Source of the DNA: JAPSGM01 sp036556985
Lineage (GTDB): Bacteria > Chloroflexota > Limnocylindria > QHBO01
Assembly: GCA_036556985.1 (NCBI GenBank)
Contig: DATBIK010000112.1
Span: 1-5,880, forward strand
Direction of reading: 5' to 3'
DNA: 5,880 bases
Below the pieces are notes generated by a model. That model saw only the letters and a program-made list of their open reading frames with translations, had not been told where the DNA came from and searched no databases. The position numbers and the translations under genes were made by a program. Shown here piece by piece: positions 1 to 5,536 of this stretch (the stretch's first letter is position 1; each line of letters opens with the position of its first letter).

Positions 1-160
1 GATGGCCCAGGCCCTGGGCGTCCGCCTCATCCCCTGCCAGATGAGCATGGACCTCATGGGCATCAAGCGCGAGGACCTCATCGACGGCCTCGAGGAGCCG
101 GCGGGCGCCGCCACCGTGCTCCAGATGATCAGCGACGGCGCAACCCCGCTCTTCATCTGA
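1..160 (+). CDS. DsrE-family sulfur-transfer protein, C-terminal fragment
   Basis: Only the last 52 full codons are in the window, read in the frame starting at base 2; the 5' part lies to the left. The visible end carries the block IPCQMSMDLMGI, followed by an acidic stretch and PAGAATVL, and ends in PLFI. This resembles the C-terminus of DsrE/DsrF/DsrH-like proteins, especially the DsrE2 ('peroxiredoxin-like') subgroup. The single visible cysteine (residue 12 of the fragment) sits in the conserved CQMS position, which in this family carries persulfide sulfur. Family members pass sulfane sulfur between partners such as TusA and rhodaneses. The gene is followed 22 nt later by a TusA gene, a well-known pairing that supports the call. 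Whether the full protein has the membrane segments typical of DsrE2 cannot be seen here. Family assignment is fairly sure; subgroup is inferred. Confidence 0.8.
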   Translation, partial: MAQALGVRLIPCQMSMDLMGIKREDLIDGLEEPAGAATVLQMISDGATPLFI

Positions 161-182
161 GCGACGAAAGGAAGGAAGCCCG

Positions 183-428
183 ATGCAGGTGCTCGAGGTA
201 CCCGTCAACCGCACCATCGACGCGCGCGGCAGCTACTGCCCCGGGCCGCTGATGGAGCTCATCCGCGCCATCCGCGAGGGTGCGGTCGGCGACGTCATCG
301 CCGTCTGGTCGACCGACGCGGGATCGCGGCTGGACATCCCCAAGTGGGTCGAGAAGGCCGGGCATCGCCTGGTCGGGATCGAGACCCGAGACGGCTACGA
401 CGAGATCGTGGTCGAGAAGCTGCGCTAG
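183..428 (+). CDS. tusA: TusA/SirA-type sulfur carrier protein
   Basis: This is an 81-residue protein, the usual size of the TusA family: small cytoplasmic carriers that hold sulfur as a persulfide on one cysteine and hand it on. The diagnostic motif is present: DARGSYCPGP at residues 13-22, with the acceptor Cys19 in CPGP and the amphipathic helix PLMELIRAI directly after. The C-terminal half (GDVIAVWSTDAGSRLDIPKW, then GYDEIVVEKLR) follows the family's beta-alpha-beta-beta pattern. The ATG is preceded by a strong purine run at 167-178 (AAAGGAAGGAAG), so the start is secure. The neighbours are a DsrE-family gene (22 nt upstream) and an SQR-like flavoenzyme (20 nt downstream). This points to a role in dissimilatory sulfur handling rather than tRNA thiolation, which is the role of E. 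coli TusA. The gene symbol is used in the family sense only. Confidence 0.93.
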   Translation: MQVLEVPVNRTIDARGSYCPGPLMELIRAIREGAVGDVIAVWSTDAGSRLDIPKWVEKAGHRLVGIETRDGYDEIVVEKLR

Positions 429-433
429 CACGC

Positions 434-439
434 AAGGAG
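434..439 (+). promoter_or_regulatory. Ribosome binding site deciding the start of the SQR-like gene
   Basis: AAGGAG lies 9 nt before the ATG at 449. It selects that ATG over an in-frame ATG at 344, which lies inside tusA and would add 35 arginine-rich residues with no family match. The chosen start places the FAD-binding beta strand (MERIVVLGGG) at the very N-terminus, as expected for this fold. Confidence 0.8.
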
Positions 440-448
440 CGCGGACCG

Positions 449-1603
449 ATGGAACGGATCGTGGTTCTCGGCGGGGGAGTGGGGGGCACCCTCGCCGCGA
501 ACCTGGTCGCCCGCAAGCTGAAGGGCGAGATCCGCCGGGGTGACGCCAGCGTCACCGTGGTGGACGAGGCGGGCGAGCACATATACCAGCCCGGCTACAT
601 GTACATCGCCATGGGCAACGAGCGGCCGGAGCGCCTGAAGCGCCCCGAGCGCTCGCTCCTCGACCGTGAGGTCGAGCTCGTCGTCGGCCGGGCGGAGGAC
701 ATCGACGTCGCCGGCCGGCGGGTCGTGCTCGAGGGCGGGCGTGAGCTCGGCTACGAGCAGCTCGTCCTGGCCACCGGCTCGCGCATCCTGCCGGAGGAGA
801 TCGAGCACTTCCGCACCGAGGCGCACCACTTCTACGGGCCCGATGCGGCGCAGCGGCTGCGCGCCGCGCTCGACGCGTTCACCGGCGGCCGGATCGTGAT
901 CGGCATCGCCGGGATGCCCTACAAGTGCCCGCCGGCGCCGCTCGAGGTGGCGTTCCTCATGGAGCACGAGCTGCGGCAGCGCGGCCTGCGCGAGCGCAGC
1001 GAGCTGCACTACTGCAGCCCCATCGGGCGGGCCTTCACGATCGAGTCGGTGTCCGAGATGGCGACGCCGATCCTGGCCGAGAAGGACATCGAGCTCCACA
1101 CCTTCTTCAACGTGGAGACGATCGATCCCGAGCGGAAGGTCATCGGCTCGCTGGAGGGGGAGGAGCTGCCGTACGACCTGCTGGTCCTGGTGCCGCCGCA
1201 CCGCGGCGCGCAGGTCGTCATCGACGCCGGGCTGGCACCCCCGTCCGGCTGGCTGCCGACCGATCCGCATACGCTCCTGGTGAAGGGCCACGAGAACATC
1301 TACGCCCTGGGGGATGCCACCGACCTGCCGCTCTCCAAAGCGGGCTCCACCGCCCACTTCGAGGCGCCGGTGGTGGCGGAGCGCGTCGCGGCCGCCGTGC
1401 AGGGGCGCGCGCCGCGCGGGAAGCACGCCGAGTACGAGGGCAAGGTGATGTGCTTCTTCGAGGTCGGCGACGGGAAGGGCACGCTCCTCCAGTTCGACTA
1501 CGACCACCCGCCCCGGCCGCCGAAGCCGAACCGGCTCTGGCACCTGGGCAAGATCGTCTTCAACAAGACGTACTGGCACACCGTGCCGAAGGGCCGCGTC
1601 TGA
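449..1603 (+). CDS. Sulfide:quinone oxidoreductase-like FAD-dependent oxidoreductase
   Basis: The 384-residue flavoprotein belongs to the SQR / flavocytochrome c sulfide dehydrogenase group of the two-dinucleotide-binding-domain superfamily. In the family, sulfide is oxidised at a redox cysteine pair next to FAD and electrons go to quinone. Visible landmarks are the N-terminal FAD motif GGGVGG (8-13), LATG (107-110), MPYKCPPAPLE with Cys160, PPHRG (249-253), the second FAD motif ALGDAT (286-291), SKAGSTAH (296-303) and GKVMCFFEVGDG with Cys335. Cys160 and Cys335 match the two active-site cysteines that bridge sulfur in the family. A third cysteine found in many SQRs, ahead of the CPPAP block, is absent; the only other cysteine is Cys189. 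The C-terminus (LGKIVFNKTYW) resembles the membrane-facing end of SQRs. The upstream tusA and DsrE genes suggest the sulfur product is loaded onto carrier proteins. Use of quinone rather than another acceptor is inferred. The stop is 2 nt from the ATPase start. Confidence 0.88.
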   Translation: MERIVVLGGGVGGTLAANLVARKLKGEIRRGDASVTVVDEAGEHIYQPGYMYIAMGNERPERLKRPERSLLDREVELVVGRAEDIDVAGRRVVLEGGRELGYEQLVLATGSRILPEEIEHFRTEAHHFYGPDAAQRLRAALDAFTGGRIVIGIAGMPYKCPPAPLEVAFLMEHELRQRGLRERSELHYCSPIGRAFTIESVSEMATPILAEKDIELHTFFNVETIDPERKVIGSLEGEELPYDLLVLVPPHRGAQVVIDAGLAPPSGWLPTDPHTLLVKGHENIYALGDATDLPLSKAGSTAHFEAPVVAERVAAAVQGRAPRGKHAEYEGKVMCFFEVGDGKGTLLQFDYDHPPRPPKPNRLWHLGKIVFNKTYWHTVPKGRV

Positions 1604-1605
1604 GC

Positions 1606-4155
1606 GTGAGCCCTCCCGGGCGCGACGGATTGACCGATGATGGGGCGGTGCAGCCTGTTGCGCCGCCTCATTCCTCCGAGGCGGCGGCCGTGGCCGCCGC
1701 CTTCGACGTCAGCCCCGGCTCCGGCCTGACCGAGGCCGTTGCCCGGCAGCGGCTGGCAACGCATGGGCCGAACGAGCTCGAGCGGCAGCGCGCGCCGTCG
1801 CTGTGGCACATGGTCTGGGAGGCCGCCACCGAACCGTTCATCCTCCTGCTGCTGGCGGCCGGGGCGCTGGCCGTCCTCCTCGGCGAGACCCGGGACGGGC
1901 TGCTCGTCATCATCGGCCTGGTGCCGATCGTCGGGGCCGACGTCGTCACCGAGTTCCGCGCCGAGCGCGCGCTCGAGGCGCTGCGCTCCGCGAGCGCGCC
2001 GCTGGCCCGCGTGCGCCGCGACGGGGAGGCGCGCGACATCACCGCGGCGTCACTGGTGCCCGGCGACGTCGTCCTGCTGCGGCCCGGCGACGTCGTGCCG
2101 GCCGACCTGCGCCTGCTCGAATGCGAGGCGCTCCTCGTCGACCGCTCGGCGCTCACCGGCGAGTCGCTGCCCGAGCCGGGGCGCGTGGCCCCCGACCCGC
2201 CCGACGCCCCGCTGGCGGACCGCCGCAGCGTGGCCTACGCCGGCACGGCGGTCGTGGGCGGCACCGCGCTGGGCGTGGCCTTCGCCACCGGGACGGAGAC
2301 CGAGCTGGGACGCATCGCGGGCGCGCTCGGCGGCCGCCAGCGGCGCCGCTCGCCGGTGCAGCGCGAGCTCGACCGGCTGGTGCGCATCCTCCTCGTGGCG
2401 GCGGTGTCGCTCATCGCCATCACCGTGGGCGCCGGCTTCCTGCGCGGCAACCCGGCAGGGGCGAACCTCATCGCCGGCATCAGCGCCGCGATCGCCGCCA
2501 TCCCCGAAGAGCCGCCGATCCTGCTCGCCGTGATCCTCGGCCTGGGCGCCTATCGGCTCCTGCGACGCGGGGTCCTCGTCCGGCGGTTGAACGCGCAGGA
2601 GACGCTCGGCGCGGTGGACCTCATCCTCACCGACAAGACCGGCACGCTGACCGAGAATCGCCTGGCCCTCGTCCGGGCGCTCACCCCGGATGGACCCATC
2701 GAGGGGCGCGACCTCACCGCGCTCCTCGTCGAGGCGCTGCGCGCCGAGGAGGATGCCTGGCGCACGCTGGCCGGCACCCGCCCCGGCTCCTTCACGCGGG
2801 CCCTCATGGCGGCGCTCGAGGAGCGGGACGCCGCGCCGACGCTCGCCATCGCCGAGCTCGTCGAGGCCGACGCCCCGACCGACGCGCGGCCGTACTCCCG
2901 CACGCGGGCCGGCGAGGTGGAACTGGCGCTCGGCGCGCCGGAGGCGGTCCTCGACCTGTGCGACACGCTGTTCGGTGGCGACGCCGAGGCCTGGCACGCG
3001 ACGATCGCGGAGGAGGCGCGCGCCGGCGGCCGAACGCTGCTCCTCGCCCGGCGACGCCGCGGCGGGTCGTGGGAGCCGCGCGCGCTGCTCGTCTTCGCCG
3101 ATCGGCTGCGACCCGAGATCGCCGACGCGATGGCCATGGCGCGTGGCGCCGGCATCCAGGCCATCCTCGTCACCGGCGACCATGCCAGCACCGCGGCCGC
3201 CATCGCGACCGAGGCCGGCATCGACGCCTCGAGCGTCGTCACCGGTGGCGACCTCGCGGCCTGGTCGGACGATCGGCTGGCGCGCGAGCTCCCCGGCCTG
3301 CGGGTCGTGGCCCGGGCCGTGCCGGAGCAGAAGCTGCGCCTCGTCGAGGCGGCCCGGGACGCCGGCCGCACGGTGGCCGTCACGGGCGACGGCGTGAACG
3401 ACGCACCGGCGCTGCATCGCGCGGACGTGGCGGTCGCGATGGGCAGCGGCACCCAGGTGGCGCGCGAGGCGGCCGACCTCGTCCTCGGCGACGACTCGTT
3501 CGGCACGCTGATGGAGGGCCTGCGCGAGGGCCGGCGCATGGTCGAGAACATCCGCAAGGGCCTCGTCTTCCTCGTCTCCACGCACGTGGCCCTGCTCGGC
3601 TTCATCCTGGTCGCCACCCTGGCCGGCTACTCGCAGCCGCTGCTGCCCATCCAGATCCTGTGGCTCGAGCTGTTCATCGACGTCTCGACCTCGGTCGCCT
3701 TCGAGCGCGAGGCGGAGGAGCCGGGCGCCATGCGCCGGCCACCCCGGCCGCGCGGCGCCCCGCTGCTCCCCGCCACGCTGCTGGCCCGCATCGGCCTGGC
3801 GGGAGGCTTCACCGCGCTGGCCGCGCTCGCCGTCATCGAGCTGGCGGGGGCCGAGGCGGACCACGCCCGCTGGCTGGCGTACACCACCCTGGTCGTGGGC
3901 CAGGTCGTGCGCGCCTACGCCAACCGCAGCCTGTCGCTGTCGGTCCTGCGCCTGGGCCGCAACACCTTCCTGGCGGCTGCCTGCCTGCTCGTCATCGCCA
4001 TCCAGGCCGCGATCCCGTACCTGCCGCCGCTGGCCGACGCCTTCCGCGCCACGCCGCTGGCCATCGGGGAGTGGGGGATCGTGTTCGCCATCGCCGTCGC
4101 CCCGGCGCTGGTGGCGGACGTCATCCGGCGGGCGGGCCGGACCTGGGTCGCCTGA
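1606..4155 (+). CDS. Cation-transporting P-type ATPase, divergent P2-like (PEE-motif) group
   Basis: The protein is an 849-residue membrane pump that would use ATP through an aspartyl-phosphate intermediate to move a cation. In order: a cation-ATPase N-terminal domain (about 25-65), M1-M2 (about 76-115), an actuator domain with TGES (184-187), M3-M4 (about 258-315) with IPEEPP at 299-304, the phosphorylation motif DKTGTLT with Asp343, a short nucleotide domain, TGD (523-525), GDGVND (594-599), and six C-terminal helices (about 650-837) giving ten in all. M6 reads LELFID (687-692), where SERCA-type pumps have Asn in place of Glu688. PEE in M4 with LELxID in M6 recalls an uncharacterised P2-like clade, so the ion cannot be named; heavy-metal CPx motifs are absent. 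The nucleotide domain is small, and the usual KGAPE is LGAPE (442-446). GTG at 1606 is chosen because it follows the upstream stop by 2 nt (TGAGCGTGA), implying translational coupling. An in-frame TTG at 1630 or GTG at 1648 is possible. Confidence 0.92.
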   Translation: MSPPGRDGLTDDGAVQPVAPPHSSEAAAVAAAFDVSPGSGLTEAVARQRLATHGPNELERQRAPSLWHMVWEAATEPFILLLLAAGALAVLLGETRDGLLVIIGLVPIVGADVVTEFRAERALEALRSASAPLARVRRDGEARDITAASLVPGDVVLLRPGDVVPADLRLLECEALLVDRSALTGESLPEPGRVAPDPPDAPLADRRSVAYAGTAVVGGTALGVAFATGTETELGRIAGALGGRQRRRSPVQRELDRLVRILLVAAVSLIAITVGAGFLRGNPAGANLIAGISAAIAAIPEEPPILLAVILGLGAYRLLRRGVLVRRLNAQETLGAVDLILTDKTGTLTENRLALVRALTPDGPIEGRDLTALLVEALRAEEDAWRTLAGTRPGSFTRALMAALEERDAAPTLAIAELVEADAPTDARPYSRTRAGEVELALGAPEAVLDLCDTLFGGDAEAWHATIAEEARAGGRTLLLARRRRGGSWEPRALLVFADRLRPEIADAMAMARGAGIQAILVTGDHASTAAAIATEAGIDASSVVTGGDLAAWSDDRLARELPGLRVVARAVPEQKLRLVEAARDAGRTVAVTGDGVNDAPALHRADVAVAMGSGTQVAREAADLVLGDDSFGTLMEGLREGRRMVENIRKGLVFLVSTHVALLGFILVATLAGYSQPLLPIQILWLELFIDVSTSVAFEREAEEPGAMRRPPRPRGAPLLPATLLARIGLAGGFTALAALAVIELAGAEADHARWLAYTTLVVGQVVRAYANRSLSLSVLRLGRNTFLAAACLLVIAIQAAIPYLPPLADAFRATPLAIGEWGIVFAIAVAPALVADVIRRAGRTWVA

Positions 4156-4162
4156 CGGTCAG
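4152..4162. other. Palindrome spanning the two convergent stop codons
   Basis: CTGAC-G-GTCAG is a perfect 5-bp inverted repeat with a 1-nt centre. It contains the TGA stop of the ATPase (4153-4155) and, on the other strand, the TGA stop of the deacetylase (4159-4161). The genes converge with only 3 nt between them, and there is no U-tract for a normal intrinsic terminator. The symmetry is too short to form a stable hairpin with a single-base loop, so it may simply reflect the two facing stops. Confidence 0.5.
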
Positions 4163-5424
4163 CGTCGGTCGAGCAGGTCCGACAGCGAGGTGGGCAGCAG
4201 GTCGCGGTCGGCTCGCAGGCGGTGGATCATCATGGGCAGTGCGTCGCGCGTGTTGTAGCCGCCCAGGTGCATGAGGACGACGCTGCCGTTCACGGCGTTG
4301 CCGATGACCTTTGCCACGATCTGGGGCGCCCTGGGACCTCCGTCGCCGACCGGCATCCAGTCGATGGTGTCGACACCCCACATGGCGGTCGTCGTGTAGC
4401 CGGCGCTCGCCGCCGCATCCAGGACGAACCCGTTGTACGCGCCGAACGGCGGACGCCAGTACGGGACCGGCGACTGGCCGGCTGCCGCGCCGATGATCGC
4501 CGCGGCATTCGTCAGCTCGCGGCGAATGCGGCGTGCCGTTGGCGGCGATTGGGGACAGGCCGGACCGTTCTTGCCAGTTACCAGGTTGCAGTGGTTCATG
4601 GTGTGGTTGCCTACCTCGAACACCTCCGGATAGGCGGCCACCATCGCCAGCACGTCGGCGCCGATATCGGTCTGCGCGGCCGTGCCGGTCGGGAAGATCG
4701 TGGTGCACACCCCGTGGAGCAGCAGGAGCTGCATGATCGAGACGGCGGGATCAAGGCGCCCTCCCATGTCCAGGGTGAGGGCGACCTCCGGTCCCGCGCC
4801 GCTCACGGTGCGGACCACGCGTCGCGCGGCGCTCGCCCGCGGCCCGGTGTGGCACGCCAGGGCACGCGCTGCCAGGCTGGCGCCCCTGGGGACCCACGTA
4901 CCCGCCCAGCCACCGTCGACGACGTGGTAGTAGCGAACGCCATTGATCACCGCCAGCCGGTCGGCATGGGCGGTGCCCGGGCTGGACAGCGAGGCGATCT
5001 CGGCGTCGCGCAGCTTCCAACCGCTGGTGAAGCGGTAGCCGATGATGGTTCCCGCCGGCAGCGAGATGGAGCGTGCCGGCTCGAAGGCTTCCGACGCCAC
5101 GCTGCCGGCCACGTAGGCGACGATCGACTCACGGACCCAGTAGGACGCCAGCTTTCCATCGACGAGGTACAGGAACGTGCCGCGACCGCTGATCCGCCGG
5201 CGATCGGTGGCATGCGCGTTGGCCGGGTGCCGCTGCGTTATCGACAGCTGCGACACGATCGCGCCGGAGGCATTGAAGCGGTAACCCACGTGCTGCCCGG
5301 CTTCGAGCACAACGCGACGTGGGTTGTCCGGGGCCGGCGGGGCGGCCATGGCTGGCGCCGGCAGCGTGCCACTGAGGCTCGCCACGAGGCAGATGACGAG
5401 GGCCGTGCAGATCGCCGTGCGCAT
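4159..5424 (-). CDS. Secreted polysaccharide deacetylase (NodB fold) with duplicated N-terminal module
   Basis: The protein has 421 residues. It starts with a signal peptide (hydrophobic core about 4-18, likely cleavage after AMA at 25-27), so it acts outside the membrane. Residues 38-98 and 120-179 are two copies of one module. A NodB-type deacetylase domain follows (about 210-400); such enzymes (carbohydrate esterase family 4) remove N- or O-acetyl groups from peptidoglycan, chitin or other glycans. Motifs visible are TLDM (217-220), HTMNH (274-278) with metal-ligand histidines 274 and 278, RPPFGAYN (324-331), DTIDW (352-356) and LMH with His386. Motif 1 normally reads TFDD; Asp219 (catalytic base) is kept, but the metal-binding Asp is Met220. 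The mature part has four cysteines (191, 240, 279, 290), compatible with disulfides in an exported protein. The ATG at 5424 is preferred over one at 5529 because it begins the signal peptide and has a ribosome binding site. Its substrate is not predictable. Confidence 0.88.
   Translation of the reverse strand: MRTAICTALVICLVASLSGTLPAPAMAAPPAPDNPRRVVLEAGQHVGYRFNASGAIVSQLSITQRHPANAHATDRRRISGRGTFLYLVDGKLASYWVRESIVAYVAGSVASEAFEPARSISLPAGTIIGYRFTSGWKLRDAEIASLSSPGTAHADRLAVINGVRYYHVVDGGWAGTWVPRGASLAARALACHTGPRASAARRVVRTVSGAGPEVALTLDMGGRLDPAVSIMQLLLLHGVCTTIFPTGTAAQTDIGADVLAMVAAYPEVFEVGNHTMNHCNLVTGKNGPACPQSPPTARRIRRELTNAAAIIGAAAGQSPVPYWRPPFGAYNGFVLDAAASAGYTTTAMWGVDTIDWMPVGDGGPRAPQIVAKVIGNAVNGSVVLMHLGGYNTRDALPMMIHRLRADRDLLPTSLSDLLDRR
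4888..5067 (-). repeat. N-terminal module, copy 2 (deacetylase residues 120-179)
   Basis: This stretch encodes ISLPAGTIIGYRF near its start, INGVRYYHVVDG later, and WAGTWVP at its end. It lines up with copy 1 at an offset of 81-82 residues. Shared positions include LxAGxxxGYRF, an SG just after it, AxAxxR in the middle, an isoleucine-led strand, VDG and a closing WV. The pattern suggests a small beta-rich domain, possibly for cell-wall or glycan binding. I do not know a named family for it. Confidence 0.75.
5131..5313 (-). repeat. N-terminal module, copy 1 (deacetylase residues 38-98)
   Basis: This is the first copy of the duplicated module, starting VVLEAGQHVGYRF and ending LVDGKLASYWV. It is about 60 residues and directly follows the signal peptide and a short Pro/Ala linker. 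The DNA copies are clearly diverged, so this is an old duplication rather than a recent slippage event. Confidence 0.75.
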
Positions 5425-5433
5425 GTGGAGGTG

Positions 5434-5440
5434 CCCTCCC
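5434..5440 (-). promoter_or_regulatory. Ribosome binding site of the deacetylase
   Basis: On the minus strand GGGAGGG lies 9 nt before the ATG at 5424. It supports that start over the longer reading frame from 5529, whose extra 35 residues lack a recognisable signal sequence. Confidence 0.7.
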
Positions 5441-5501
5441 GTGGCAGATCCGTGTGTTGGACCGATGCTGCGGCGGCCGCATGGGGTGCGCCACGGCCAT
5501 A

Positions 5502-5528
5502 TGACGTGTCGTCCGGGACAACCCGTCA
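5502..5528 (-). other. Imperfect inverted repeat between racemase and deacetylase genes
   Basis: Read on the minus strand, TGACG pairs with CGTCA (outer arms) and TGTC pairs with GACA (inner arms). There is a 6-nt loop and a 3-nt bulge on one side. It begins 8 nt after the racemase stop, in the 112-nt spacer 5425-5536. It could form a stem-loop in the racemase 3' end, or serve as a regulator site upstream of the deacetylase. No U-run follows, so it is not a classical intrinsic terminator. I could not assign a convincing -35/-10 promoter in the rest of the spacer. Confidence 0.4.
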
Positions 5529-5536
5529 CGATCGGC

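Noticed and set aside
425..1579. 384-codon minus-strand frame opposite the SQR-like gene
   Set aside because: It is a shadow of a strongly supported flavoprotein gene; the composition is repetitive RRLGVD-type and no ribosome binding site or family motif is seen.
925..1605. Extended N-terminus for the ATPase reading into the SQR-like gene
   Set aside because: The frame is open back to 925, but those 227 residues are an Ala/Arg/Gly-rich out-of-frame reading of the flavoprotein. The cation-ATPase N-terminal domain begins only after the GTG at 1606.
2062..2105. Direct DNA repeat GGCGACGTCGT within the ATPase
   Set aside because: It encodes the doubled PGDVV of the actuator domain, normal in P-type ATPases, not a mobile or regulatory repeat.
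2050..3864. 604-codon open frame on the minus strand inside the P-type ATPase
   Set aside because: It is antisense to a gene with all P-type ATPase motifs. Long stop-free antisense frames are expected at this GC content, and its translation is low-complexity Arg/Gly/Ala/Glu-rich with no recognisable domain.
5482..5520. Possible -35/-10 promoter (TTGTCC on the minus strand followed by TATGGC) upstream of the deacetylase
   Set aside because: The spacing is only 14 nt and the second element matches poorly; it is not enough to call a promoter.
5425..5529. Longer deacetylase start at 5529
   Set aside because: It would add 35 residues ahead of the signal peptide, overlap the intergenic hairpin and lose the well-spaced GGGAGGG site.
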